64,000 nucleotides of DNA from Scalesia atractyloides (GCA_947069175.1 CAMTDV010000002.1:5931054-5995053), one strand, 5' to 3'. Positions 22,071-33,712 are shown, numbered from the stretch's first letter. Made by a program: numbers and translations. The notes: a model not told the origin generated them from the sequence alone.

Positions 22071-22699
22071 AAAACTTGACGTGCTTATATAGTAACTAAC
22101 GAAATATGAAACACGCACATACCAGATTTATGGTAAAAGACCTAATAAATACTAATTACACACGTAACAAGCAAGCATACCTATCATAGTATAGTATAGT
22201 TCAGGTAAGTTATCAAGTATCAATCCTAGGACACAAAAGCTATTAGTACAAGATTTATCACTTAATATGCAATCTACTAATAATCAAACTTTAATACCAA
22301 TAATACTAATACTTTGATTAACTATGAAAGATGATCAAGGGTCAAGTCAATATCATTATCTAAGACTTGAATTAACAAAGTCTGACTAGATTGATGACAA
22401 ATGATACTCATTAAACTATTTCAAAACTTAACTTTGATAATAGCGTATGAGGTGTTAAAATGGATTAATACCGACTTATATTAACCCATTAAACTATGTT
22501 TAAGGCTATAAACACACCTTTAGACCTAATCCAATAAAGCTAGTATTGATATGGATTCTTATGACTTAGGGTTTCTAGACTAGTGCCAAGATTGAACCAC
22601 GAACATAAGGATTTACAAATTATCAAGGTTAGCCATATATAGAAAACTCTAACTAGTTTCTAGATCCTTTTGTTCAGATCCTTCTCATAGGCAGCCCAA

Positions 22700-23050
22700 A
22701 TGTGCTTCTTCCACAACATGGTTTCCATACACAAAAGCAACAGACATGTCACACCTAATTTTGCAAGTTTGTACAACTTAGAAGTATATTGTGGTAATGA
22801 TTTATTGCATGTTGGTAATGGTAAGGGACTCACAATCCTTTATATAGTTCCTCACATTTTTTCGCCAAATAAAGCTTTTCGTCTATCAGATATCCTTTAT
22901 GTACCATAGATTACTAAAAAAGTTATTTTCATTTAGAAATGTTATCTCTATAATAATGTTTTATTTGAATCGTACTCAATTTTTTATTATTGTTTTGAAG
23001 GACTAATTTACACGTACTACCCTTCTCATGGGCCAAGTGAACACAAACTC
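22700..23050 (+). pseudogene. pol: copia GAG-pre-integrase fragment, second copy
   Basis: VTPNFASLYNLEVYCGND followed by HVGNGKGLTILYI. It is orthologous in position to 10430-10738, with independent substitutions and the frame ending at 22909. The order RT (20970-21825) then GAG-pre-integrase is the reverse of a copia element, so this is a rearrangement. Confidence 0.75.
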
Positions 23051-23075
23051 AACTCATTTCGTCTTCCTCTTCTTT

Positions 23076-23264
23076 AGTGTATTTATAAAGATATAAAAAC
23101 ACGAATGTTTGAATCAACAAACACAAAGTAATGGATGAATTAAAGCTCACTTTCAATACAACAAAACCATATTTAAAGTCATTAGCACACGCCAAATGAA
23201 AAGTCCAAAACTAAGAAACTAAAAATACATTAGAGGTTTGTCTGCGCCCAATGATGCAAGACCT
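23076..23264 (-). mobile_element. LTR J, proximal part
   Basis: Minus-strand match to LTR I (44920-45080), with shared text around TTTGTTGATTCAAACATT. The same LTR continues at 37108 on the other side of the 13.8-kb insertion. It is truncated at 23075 by the inverted composite. Confidence 0.75.
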
Positions 23265-25716
23265 TGTCACACCCCGGATTTCCAACCCTGGAATCCATAC
23301 ACCGGTGGGCCCGGGTGGGGAGTATCGTGACATCAATTGATAATCATCATAGTCAATTAAACACGGCATAACGGAAGTCTTGGAGTAAAATTACTATTAC
23401 AAACTGAATGTTTGAAAATACAAAATAATATACAAGCTTGTAATAGAAGATCCACAGGCGGATCATAAAATGTACATGGAAAGAATACAAAACAGACTTT
23501 AGGCAGATTTAGGATTTGCAAGATCCTCTATTACTACCAAGCAGCTTCCGGCCTATTTCGTATTTTACCTGCAGTTTAGCCTTTGACGATACGTCAGCTT
23601 ACACTGGTAAATACACCCAACTGACTCATTTTGAAAACTTTAAAATGGTTTTAAGTGCAAAACGGCACAAAATCTTTTATTAACTTAGGAAAGTTGACCT
23701 TGCAACCTTGTATCAGATTCACATGTTTGTCAATACATACAGAGCCCAGTACAGAAACCGAGACCTGATTAAATACACACCACTCAGGACTCATGAAGGA
23801 GTCATCCCCAACGTCTTGGGAACATTGCATATGAGCATCAAAAGGTGTATGCCTACACCCCATGCTAAGGTCGTGGCCAATAACTAATGTATTGAGCCCA
23901 GGATATCCAGGACACGGTAATTTTACCCCCGATATTTAAGTTATCAAACAAAACTGATTAAAACGAAATATGCGGGTTTACTAGCCGCAAGCGGGCATTC
24001 GATTGACCCCATTTTGGACCAAGCGGTAATAATTTACCGTACCCAATCCCGTATAGGGAACATAAGTTGAGAGTATTTACCTGAGCTAGTCTTCTTCTTT
24101 TATTTTTTAAATAACTCAGCCGTATACAAAAGTACCAAGTGCATATAGCATTTACCGATAAGGCTCTAGTCTGGATTATGGCATAAGCTAGCCAATTAAA
24201 TACTAACGGTCTTATAAACCGAATAGTGTACATGATTATTACGTATAACGCTTGATTAAACAATGATTGGATAGAATGTAGTTTAAACACGACAAGTAAT
24301 TGAATTGTATAATATGGGTAAACTATAAACATTCTGGATTTTGAAACTTAAATGACAAGGTTAAACCCGTTTCGGTTAAATTCCGTAAAATAGTTACATA
24401 TACATAACTGTGTGCATAATAGCGATATCGGGTAACCGGATAAGTCATGGACAAGCTCTATATGCCATTATATTTTAAAATAGTTAAGATATCAGTAGGA
24501 TATCAACTTATATGCCCGTTAAGGTTTTAAAACGAAATTATGCCTCACAAGGGCAATTTGGTAATTTTACACATAGTTTATAAATTATTTGGGATTCTGA
24601 GTTTATAACATGTACCTACTATAAATATGTTTAAAATAAGTTCTAAAATCAGTAGGTAACAATTCTTGGTCCATTAATATGGTTTAAAACCAAGTTATGC
24701 GCCGAAACGACGCTTATGTCGTAAATTTGTGTTTTATGCGATGTTTAATGAAAACTGACCTTAGGGTCAGATTTAAATGTTTAAAATATGTTATTTAATA
24801 TAATATATCAGTAGATAAATGATTTACCTTGAAAAGATTTGATTAAAACTATTTTATAAGCCACAAGGGCTAAAATCGTCAATTATCGACATAGTTTAAG
24901 GAACTGTTTGAAAACTTAGTTTATAACTTGGTTTATCATCCCAAATAACCCTACTTATAATATTACATCATTATAAACTCATTTTCAAGTTCATTACTAT
25001 TTAAAACCTTGTTTTATGCAAAAAGGGCATTTTGGTCAAAATGGCATAATTATGGAACTTGCGCATAAACTTGGATTATGATTATGATCATGTAATATAA
25101 CCTTAGAGGGTTATGCTACATTATATTATGATCATAATGCAACTTTAGATCAGTAAGTAACTAATCTAAATCGGGTCAGAATCGAAAGTCAAAGAAGAAG
25201 TTAAACTTCGAGACTTTCGGTTGCGAACCGACCCTAGAACTGAAATTGACGAGCTGAACATGCTCTTACATGTTCTAATAATTATTACCAACTTGTTTAA
25301 GCGTCAAAACAGTTTTCATAACATATATAAGATCAATTTATGATTTTTCCGAAAAATGGCCTGTTTGACTTTTTAATATCATAACTTTGACCCGTCAATT
25401 GGTCTAGCAAACGTGATCTTCAGGAGGTGCCCTTTATAAGGACTAACACCTACCTTATTACGATCACTTAGCCATGTTCATTTCGAACAATGGCTGGACC
25501 ATAATGGTCTTAACCGAAAGTCAAAGCGTTTTCCGTAAAACACTTGACTTTTGGCTATAAAAGCCTAGAAACGGAAATGCACAAAGAAAGAACACTTACC
25601 AGTGATTCCTAGATGCAAAAGAACTATGTTGGATTGCTCCTTTTAGTTAGGAACTTCCAGAGGAGGGAGAAGAGTGAATGAGAAAGGTGCAAGTTGAAAT
25701 GGTGAACTTAAGCACC

Positions 25717-25724
25717 TATTTATA
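25717..25724 (-). promoter_or_regulatory. TATA box of LTR D
   Basis: TATAAATA on the minus strand, conserved in LTR E (about 36322-36329) and LTR F (about 51613-51621). Confidence 0.65.
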
Positions 25725-25889
25725 GTTGGAGAGCTCAAAGGAGGTGAAGCTAGGTGTTTAGGGGTGTAAGAAGAAGCTTACAAGTGTCCCAAAACGCGGC
25801 ATAGCAGTTTAGAGAAGCCATGGTTTTGAATTAATGGTTTTGGAGTTTTGCTTGGTCTCCAAACAAAACTTTCTGCTGCAGAGCCTTTC

Positions 25890-25934
25890 TCGCGCCCTGC
25901 GAGAGACCCAGGCCTGGTCTCTCGCGGCCCGCGA
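25890..25934. repeat. GC-rich palindrome in U3
   Basis: An imperfect 45-bp inverted repeat: TCGCGCCCTGCGAGAGACC, then CAGGCCTG, then GGTCTCTCGCGGCCCGCGA overlapping the centre. It is an island of about 75% GC in AT-rich DNA. It is conserved in LTR E (36494-36538) and LTR F (51787-51831). Confidence 0.85.
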
Positions 25935-26101
25935 CCGCCCCTTGGCCAGTTTCAACTTTTGACACTTTTAACCCTTTAATTTATAAAAGCTTATAAAAAC
26001 CTATTTAAACACCATTTTGGCACTTTTAGCCCTCCGTAGCCAATACTTGGCATACCCGGGATTATGCCCGGACATTGTCGAGCTCTCGGTTCGTTAAAAG
26101 G

Positions 26102-26392
26102 TCACTCAGAGGTATAAATTAACATGTTGACACTTTTAATCCCTCCATTATCCAACTTTCACATATTTACAAAATTGAACCCTCTCATCGAACAAATGGC
26201 ATGTAAGAGAGTTTAGGACTTCACAAAGGATCACTCAGAGGCTTATGATAAGCATGTAAATTCCGATGTCACTCAGAGGCTGGGCATGTTGACATATCAG
26301 TCACTCAGAGGCCAAATTTTAAGCATGTTGACATATCAGTCACTCAGAGGCTGTTATTTATGCATGTTGACATCGGACCGTCACTCAGAGGC
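26102..26392 (-). repeat. TCACTCAGAGGC tandem repeats in U3
   Basis: A core TCACTCAGAGG at 26102, 26230, 26269, 26301, 26340 and 26381, mostly spaced 32-41 bp. Each is usually followed by GCATGTTGACA. The array is shared with LTR E and enlarged in LTR F. Confidence 0.9.
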
Positions 26393-26503
26393 TCGGTTTG
26401 AGCATGTTGACGCCTTTAGTCCTTACTGGTCTATAATAGACTTTATTTAAAAAATAAAACACGTGTCACTATACTATTGGACACGATTTTATAGGGTGTT
26501 ACA

Positions 26504-26522
26504 TCCTCACCCCCTTAAAAGA
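26504..26522 (-). other. polypurine tract
   Basis: On the minus strand, AAGGGGGTGAGGA lies directly before the LTR start TGTAACACCC. It is the expected primer site for plus-strand DNA synthesis. Confidence 0.65.
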
Positions 26523-26540
26523 AATCCCGACCTCGAGAAT

Positions 26541-27749
26541 TTATTCAAAAAGATGGGGGTACTTTTGTCGCATAGTGGACTCAACCTCCCATGTATACTC
26601 GGGACCTCTAAAAGCGTCCTACTTAACCTTTACTATAGGTATCATTTTTCTTCGGAGCTTCTTAACCTTTCGATCCTCGATCGAAATTGGTTTCTCAACG
26701 AACCTCAGGTTTTCATCTATCTGCACATCTTTGTGCGACATTGCTAGCTACTCATCGGCTAGACATTTCTTAAGATTAGATATGTGGAATACATCATGGA
26801 TTCCACTAAGCTCCTCTAGCAATTTGAGCTTATAAGCCACAGTGCCGACACATTCGATTATCTCGAAGAGTCCTATATATCTTGGGCTCAACTTGCCCTT
26901 CTTTCCAAAACGCATCACACCTTTCCATGGTGATACCTTCAGCATGACTTTGTCCCCTATTTGGAACTTGAGAGGTTTACGCCTCTTGTCAGCATAGCTC
27001 TTCTGCCTATCCCTGGCAGCTTTGAGACGATCACGGATTTGCATAATCTTTTCCGTGGTCTCCAGGACAATATCTGGTCCTGATAGTTGGGCCTCCCCAA
27101 CTTCTGCCCAACATACGGGCGTTCTACATTTTCTCCCATACAAGGCCTCAAAAGGAGCAGCCTTGATGCTAGTATGATAACTATTATTGTAGGAGAATTC
27201 TATTAGGGGTAAGTGGTCATCCCAGCTTCCGCCTAAATCAATCACACATGCCCGAAGCATGTCTTCCAAAGTCTGAATAGTACGCTCACTTTGACCATCA
27301 GTCTGCGGATGGTAAGCCGTACTAAAGTTTAATCGTGTGCCTAAAGATTGTTGGAAACTTTTCCAAAAGTGAGATATGTATCTAGTATCTCTATCAGATA
27401 CACTAGATACTGGCACACCGTGTAGGGACACTATCTTGTCCACATACAACTTAGCCAATTTATCTGAATTATACATTTCTTTTATTGGCAAGAAGTGTGC
27501 TGACTTAGTCAGCCTATCCACTATGACCCAAATAGTGTCATTACCACATTTGGTTTTAGGTAACTTGGTAATTAAATCCATAGTTACCATTTCCCATTTC
27601 CAAGTGGGAATTTCTAATTGTTGTAGTAGTCCTGACGGTTTCTGATGTTCAGCCTTAATTTGCGAACACGTCAGACACTTATCTACATAAGTGGCTATGG
27701 ATTTCTTCAAACCCATCCACCAATAATTTTTCTTCAAGTCTTGATACAT
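26541..27749 (-). pseudogene. pol: integrase with C-terminal chromodomain
   Basis: Integrase (27749-26748) has a zinc-binding end (CLTCSQIKAEHQ) and a core with DLITKLP, then SDRDTRY and SERTIQTLEDML, so the D, D and E regions are all visible. C-terminal RRKPLKFQIGDKVMLKVSP and RYIGLFEIIE follow, up to ISNLKKCLADE and a stop at 26748. After that stop the same reading continues as a chromodomain-like tail: RFVEKPISIEDRKVKKLRR, a further stop, then GPEYTWEVESTMRQKYPHLFE to 26541. This tail is diagnostic of Tekay-type chromoviruses, where it is thought to steer integration to heterochromatin. Confidence 0.9.
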
Positions 27750-28651
27750 CTTGTCACCTCCTGGATGAACCGAGTATCTTGAATTGTGCGCTTCTTGGAG
27801 GATTAGATCTCTAAGTCCTCCAAAGATCGGAACCCAAATTCTATCATTAAATCTTAGATTCCATCATTTCCAGGCGCTAACTGATCAACAGTTCCGCCTA
27901 ATCCCTCATTAGGGATATTAGCCTCTAATAAGGCTTGCTTTTGTGCATCTAGTAGCTTCTCATTTAAGCTATTTCTGAGCTCAATGCTCTTAGCGTTAAT
28001 CCTTATAGGTTTGACCTTTTCCTTGCGACTTAAGGCATCGGTAACTACATTTGCCTTGCCCGGATGGTAGCGAATCTCGCAATCATAATCAGTAAGAGTT
28101 TCCATCCAACGACGTTGTCGCATGTTCAATTCTTTCTGATTAAACAGATGCTGGAGACTTTTATGGTCTGTGTATATAACACACTTTGTGCCATACAAGT
28201 AATGTCTCCACAGTTTTAGTGCAAATACAACGGCACCCAGCTCCAAATCATGGGTGGTGTAATTCTTTTCATGCACTTTTAATTTTCGTGATGCATAGGC
28301 AATTACCTTGTCATTTTGCATTAGCACACAGCCCATACCGGTGTGTGATGCATCACAATAAACTATAAATTCCTCAAGACCCTTAGGTAGAGATAACACA
28401 GGAGCGTTGCTCAACTTGTGTTTAAGAATCTCAAAAGATTCTTGTTGCTTTGGACCCCAATTATGCTTAATATTCTTATGGATCAAGGAAGTTAAAGGAG
28501 TGGCTATCCTTGAAAAGTTCTCAATGAACCTCCTATAGTAACCAGCCAATCCTAAGAAACTACGAACTTCCGTTGGGGTCTTGGGCACTTCCCAATTCAT
28601 TATGGCCTCAATTTTGGCGGGATCCACTTGGATACCATGCTCACTTACCAT
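27750..28651 (-). pseudogene. pol: RT thumb and RNase H
   Basis: It opens with the end of RT (EVRSFLGLAGYYRRFIENFS). RNase H follows: FIVYCDASHTGMGCVLMQ, TTHDLELGAVVFALKLWRHY, IYTDHKSLQHLF and HPGKANVVTDALSRKEK. The acidic residues of RNase H are present. The frame breaks at about 27854 in the linker to integrase (DGI then stop), where a frame change restores the homology. Confidence 0.9.
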
Positions 28652-29991
28652 ATGTCCAAGAAATTGGACTTCTCTAAGCCAAAATTCGCATTTAGAGAAC
28701 TTTGCATAAAGTTTCTCCTGCCTTAATAATTCTAGGATGCACCAAAGATGTTTCTCGTGATCAGCTTGATTACGTAGATAAGTATGTCGTCTTTGAAGAC
28801 AATGACAAACTTATCTACATACGGTTTGCAGACTCTATTCATGAGATCCATGAATGCTGTTGGTGCATTTGTGAGCCCAAAAGGCATCACTAAGAATTCA
28901 AAATGACCATAGCGGGTCCTGAAGGCTATCTTAGGAACATCTTCATTTCTATCCTTCAGTTGATGATATCCTGATCTCAAATCTATTTTAGAAAAGTAAC
29001 TAGCTCCTTGATTTTGGTTGAATAAATCATCAATCCTGGGGAGAGGATATCTATTCTTAATGGTTAGCTTGTTCAGCTCCCGGTAGTCGATGCACATTCG
29101 CATCGAATCGTCTTTCTTCTTTACAAACAGAATAGGAGCTCCCCAAGGTGAGGAACTAGGCTGGATAAAGCCTTTCTCCAAGAGTTCGTCCAATTGAAGT
29201 CTTAGCTCATTCATTTTGGTTGGAGCTAGCCTATATGGAGCTCTAGCTACGGGTGCTGCTCCTGGTATGATGTCTATTCTGAACTCCACTTGCCTATCTG
29301 GAGGCAGGCTTGGTAATTCTTCACGGAAAACATCGGGATACTCCGAGATAACTGGTTGATCTTCAAGGTTCGGCTTTGGTTCATTTATGGTAACTTGTGC
29401 CATATAGATGACACAGCCTCTTCTCAAACACTTGGATGCCTTAAATAACGACACCTTGTCTGGCAATACATAGTGTGAGTCTCCAGGGATGGTGATCATT
29501 TCACCAGATGGGGTCTTAATCTCGATGAGCTTTTTATCACAGGCAATGCGGGATTGGTTATGAGATAACCAATCCATGCCTAAGACAACATCGAAGCCCG
29601 CCAATTTCATTGGCAAAAGAGAGATAGGGATGGAATGATTTTTAATGGATATAGAACAACCATCAAGTATGGAAGAAGCAGTTTCTAAGGTTCCATCGGC
29701 GAGTTCTATCTCATAAATTTTATCTAGAGTTCTTATGGGTAAATTTAATAGTTTACTAAACTTATGATCAACAAATGATTTATCCGCACCCGAATCGAAA
29801 AGAACTCTAGCATAAATATCATTAATGGGGAAAGTACCTGTTATGACATTATTGTCATTAACAGCTTCGTTAGCAGTCAGCCGAAAGGCGCGTGCATTCC
29901 CTTTCTTGGCCTCTCCAGGTTTCGGATTATTATTATTTGGATTCTTGGGGAAGTTAGTTACAATGTGCCCTTTTCGTTGCAGATGTAGCAA
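28652..29991 (-). pseudogene. pol: protease and reverse transcriptase
   Basis: A zinc knuckle remnant (CYICNEKGHIV) is followed by the protease VLFDSGADKSFVDHKFS with its DSGA motif, then LAGFDVVLGMDWLSHNQ. RT contains PYRLAPTKMNELRLQLDELL, WGAPILFVKKKD, MCIDYRELNKLTIKNRYPLP, FSKIDLRSGYHQLK and FGLTNAPTAFMDLMN. The catalytic box reads VFKDDILIY, with Lys in place of the usual hydrophobic residue before DD. The frame is lost right after, at about 28735-28770, and is restored by 28651. Confidence 0.9.
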
Positions 29992-29999
29992 ACGGCATC

Positions 30000-31229
30000 C
30001 TTAAGATCTTTACAATCTAGGGTCTTATGCCCTCTCCTTTAACAAATACCACAAGGCCTAGCTTGTGAATCAGGACTACACTGTCCCTAGTGTTTGCGGT
30101 TGCAAGTCTTGCAAAATGGCATTATAGCCGACTTGCCTTGGTTCTCTTTGAACCCAAATCTCCCTTTATTTTTCTTATTAAACTTATGGGAGTTGTCATC
30201 TTCCCTCTTTCTTTTCCAGTCAGTTTCAGACTTAACTGACTTTGTCTCACTAGATCAAGGGTGAGAGAAAGAGATAGGTCTACAGCAGACCTATAGGTAG
30301 TAGGCTGTGCAGCCTTTACCAAGCCCTTTATTTCGGGCGCTAACCCATTAGTAAAATGCAATGCGTTTGGATTCAGGGGTAATTAAATAGGAAACTAACC
30401 TAGATAGGGAATTGAAATCGGAAACATACTTCCGACAGTCTAGGTTTTTCATTAATAGAGACAAGAAGTCTGTCTCTATTTTCTCCACCTCATGTGGTGG
30501 GCAGTAGGTTTCCTTAATAAGGTCCACAAACTTGGACCATCCCAGATTATACATGTATACTTTACCTGTTGATTGAATCATGGCCTTCCACCATGTTAGG
30601 GCATCACCCTTGAAGGATTGTGATACATACTTGACCACATCCTTATCAGCACAGCCGCTGATGTCTACTGTGGTCTCCATCTCGTCCAGCCACTTTAGGG
30701 CTTCTACGGCTCCTTTTTCCCCATTAAAGTCTCGGGGTTTATAGGAGACAAAGTACTTGTAGGTGCATCCATCCTTAGAAGAACGGGACCTATCAGCATA
30801 GTCTATCCTCTTAGGTTCACTCTTCGCATTTGATGAGTGAACAAAACTCTCCTTATGAGTTGAGGATGGTGGAATAGATAGAGGTCTAGAGCGAGTGGCA
30901 CTCGACTCTCTTAGCTTTTCTATGGCCTTACTCATGGCCCTTTCCACAGCCGCATCAATGCGAGCTTGAAAATTTTCATCATCTATGTTTTTATTTTCAG
31001 CTTTATTAGATTCAGCATTCCTGTGGCTACTTTGTGCTTCGTTTGAGTTAGCTATCTTAAAGTCTTGGTTTCTATATACCAATAAAACTTCATTTAGCCA
31101 TGGCGCATTAACCATATCGGCTTTCAATATTGGATATAAAAATCCATTGCCTATACTAGTGTGAATAACATCACAACTCTTAGTCTTAATATAACTATAT
31201 TTTGGCCTAGGTCTTAATAGGACCATCAT
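30000..31229 (-). pseudogene. gag: gag polyprotein
   Basis: A coiled, charged N-terminal part (NFQARIDAAVERAMSKAIEK) is followed by the retrotransposon Gag core: CTYKYFVSYKPRDFNGEKGA, EALKWLDEMETTVDISGC, GDALTWWKAMI, then ETYCPPHEVEKIETDF. The frame breaks at about 30350 and continues as LAPEIKGLVKAAQP to 30122. Zinc-knuckle cysteines (CKTCNRKH, CGIC, GHKTLDC) are readable at 30010-30120 with a stop between them. The start shown is the first Met of the long frame; a start nearer the ARIDAA region is as likely. Confidence 0.85.
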
Positions 31230-31289
31230 AATCTAGACATAGTCCATTTATTATAGACAGGGGACCACAATGTCACAACTGTCATTTTC

Positions 31290-32060
31290 ATATTTGACAA
31301 TTTTATAGCACATGGGCTTGTTACAAAGGACATCGAAATATGGCATATAGGCCTGTCACTAATGGACATAGGATATGGCACATAGGCCTGTCACTAATGG
31401 ACATAGGATATGACACATAGGCACTACATCACTAATGGATGTTTAGTCACCGCACTTGTGATATTAGCCGGGATCAGGATAGATCACATGGCTATATAGA
31501 ATAGATCATAACCCGAAAGGGTAATACATCACTAATGGATGTTTTATTTATCATCTCACTGATGATATTAGCCGGGATCGAACAGATCACAAGGGCTATT
31601 TAGCCGGGATCAAATAGATCACAAGGGCTATTTAACCGGGATTAAATAGATCACAAGGGTTATATAAAATACATCTCTAATGGATGTTTAATCACCGCAC
31701 TGGTGATATTAGCCGGGATCAAACAGATCACAAGGGCTATTAGCCGGGATCAAATAGATCACAAGGGCTATTTAACCGGGATCAAATAGATCACAAGGGT
31801 TATATAAAATACATCTCTAATGGATGTTTAATCACCGCACTGGTGATATTAGCCGAGATCAAACAGATCACAAGGGCTATTTAGCCAGGATTAAATAGAT
31901 CACAAGGGCTATTTAACCGGGATCAAATAGATCACAAGGGTTATATAAAATACATCTCTAATGGATGTTTAATCACCGCACTGGTGATATTAGCCGGGAT
32001 CAAAACAGATCACAAGGGTTATTTAGCCGGGATCAAACAGATCACAAGGGCTATTTATAG
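31290..32060 (-). repeat. nested tandem repeats between ORF1 and gag
   Basis: Two levels of repetition. A unit of about 32 bp (AGCCGGGATCAAATAGATCA + CAAGGGCTATTT) recurs about a dozen times. It is grouped into higher-order blocks of about 140-145 bp, each starting CTAATGGATGTTTAATCACC (near 31440, 31532, 31680, 31818, 31963). A third small repeat, TCACTAATGGACATAGGAT, occurs at about 31351-31435. No coding sequence is present here. Confidence 0.9.
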
Positions 32061-32621
32061 GGTTAGGACATAGTCCATAACCTTGAAGGTTAGTGTGATT
32101 CCTCAAGTCACATAACCATGAGTATGCACATTACTTGAATGTTAACATAAGAGGATCTTAATGAATGTTAACATAAGAGGACCTTAATAGTTGATCATTA
32201 GTCCTGGTCGCATTGACCTTAATGACTTGGAGGCTTGAACTTAGTCCACCACCTCTAGATAGAAGGATAACTTCCCTTAACTATCATGATAGAAGACCCT
32301 TCCGTTCTTAACTATCATTTATATTTGGCCAAATATGTGGTCTGTGCCACTTGGCAAATCAAAACCATTAATATCTTTTGGAATTATATAGCAGAGCATA
32401 AATTTCGAGTATAATCGAGACGCTCGTTTTCAAGAGGATGAATATATATATATATATATATAATTCCAAAATACTTCATTAAACTTCCATAAGAAATTAC
32501 AATACTAGGAAAATGAAATAAACTTGTCCATGCAAGGACTTTAAAGAAATAAACATGTCCACACAGGGACTAAAAGAAATAACAATGTCCTCGCAGGGAC
32601 TACATATAATTAGAAGAAACT
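32061..32621. other. linker of the chromovirus
   Basis: Non-coding internal sequence with direct repeats of GAATGTTAACATAAGAGGA (32139, 32163). A (TA)n tract lies at about 32444-32462. Three copies of an AACATGTCCACACAGGGACT-like unit lie at 32523-32602. Confidence 0.6.
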
Positions 32622-33712
32622 TCACTCGTACTTCTTTCCCTTGACCAATTTGGAGAGTTTCTTAAAGAACTTATTCGTCTTCTTCTCTGTTTTCTCCGCC
32701 TGCTGCTGCATCTCTTTCATCCTTTCTAAGGCCTCATTAATGGCCTCTAGTGGTGGCGGAGGTTGTGGTTGAGGTTGTGGCATAACCGGATACTGGTACC
32801 CATAAGTTGGATATCCAGTCGGTGGATAAGTAGGTGGGAAAGGAGACGGGTAAAGTGCATTGTGCATAACCGCCTGCATGTATGGGTCTTGCGACCACGC
32901 TTGATAGTCTACCGGCGTAGACAAGTTAAAAGGATCATATCCAGATGTGTCTGGGTACGTGGGAATTGGGTTAGTATAACCCGTTGGTGGTGGTTGAACA
33001 GCAGGTGTTGGTGTTGGCTCCACTATAGGTGGAACATTAGAGGGTCACCCATTTGTGGGTCCTCTTGAATTGTGGGGTAGGAGTTGGGCAAAGGTGGTAG
33101 CGATCCCGACCTTTGTCCGACACGTACCGACATACGTGCTCCACGCTTCCTTCTTGGTGGTTCAGGTGGTGGTTGAGGTTGGTCCACGGGTTCCATGTGG
33201 ACACCTTCTTGAACAGGAGGTGGTTGAGAGTGGTGAGAAGGAGTGTGGGCGAAAGTAAATTAGTTCCAGTATTGGTCCCACTCATTAGGACCTTGGTAGG
33301 GCGATCCGACATATGAGTTTGAATCGATCGAAATTTCAATGGGATGCACATTTGATCCCGACGGCGGCATCTCCGGTCGGAGTCCTCGTCCATAGGGTGT
33401 GGTTGGTCCAACTGATTTTGATTGGCTGGAGGCGTGTTAGAATAATAGTTGGGGTTAAATTCTTCACGGTAGGAGTGATGAGAATGGGAATGATGAGAAT
33501 GGTAGGAGTTGTGTGAGTGGTAAGAATTTTGGGAATGTGAGGGCGAGTGTCTATTAGAGACGGAACGTCTGGCTGGTTGCCATGGAGACGAATCTCCTGA
33601 TTCTTGTTATGCATATGAGTTATGAGGTTGCGGGGGAACGCGTCTCAATGGTCCTCCTCTCATTGGACCTTTTCCTCGTCCACTTTGTCCTCTCACACGT
33701 GGCGGCATTTTC
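32622..33712 (-). pseudogene. proline-rich ORF1 of the chromovirus
   Basis: Minus-strand reading from an ATG at 33710-33712 (MPPRVRGQSGRGKGPMRGG) runs, with frame breaks near 33608, 33340 and 33037, to the stop at 32622. It is extremely Pro/Ser/Tyr/Gln/His-rich: PTYPPTGYPTYGYQYP and PQPQPQPPPPLEAINEALER, ending in a basic Lys-rich coiled segment (KKTNKFFKKLSKLVKGKKYE). No enzymatic domain is visible. I recall similar ORFs beside gag in Asteraceae gypsy elements (established only by memory). It may be an extended or separate Gag-like nucleic-acid-binding protein. Confidence 0.7.

Larger units (their letters stand above)
21825..23075. repeat. arm 2 of the 1.3-kb inverted dispersed duplication
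   Basis: Reverse-complement copy of 10365-11715. In plus coordinates it holds the Athila gag start (minus, 21825-21967), PBS (minus), LTR fragment (minus, about 22075-22690) and copia GAG-pre-integrase (plus, 22690-23050). It abuts copia RT on its left and LTR J on its right. Confidence 0.85.
23265..26503 (-). repeat. LTR D (3' LTR of the chromovirus)
   Basis: Plus-strand ends are TGTCACACCC and GGGTGTTACA. It contains, in minus orientation, a U3 array of TCACTCAGAGGC repeats (26230-26392), a GC-rich palindrome (25890-25934) and a TATA box (25717-25724). ORFs in it are chance. Confidence 0.92.

Noticed and set aside
23651..24332. ORFs inside LTR D (also 34258-34939 and 49390-49620 in LTRs E and F)
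   Set aside because: The same frames recur because the LTRs are copies. They lie in U5/R sequence without a domain and are broken differently in LTR F.
31290..32060. CRISPR-like array (regular repeats with spacers)
   Set aside because: The 'spacers' are themselves repeats and the context is a plant retrotransposon. There are no cas genes.
33055..33516. Plus-strand Trp/Val/Arg-rich ORFs
   Set aside because: They are antisense shadows of the proline-rich ORF1.
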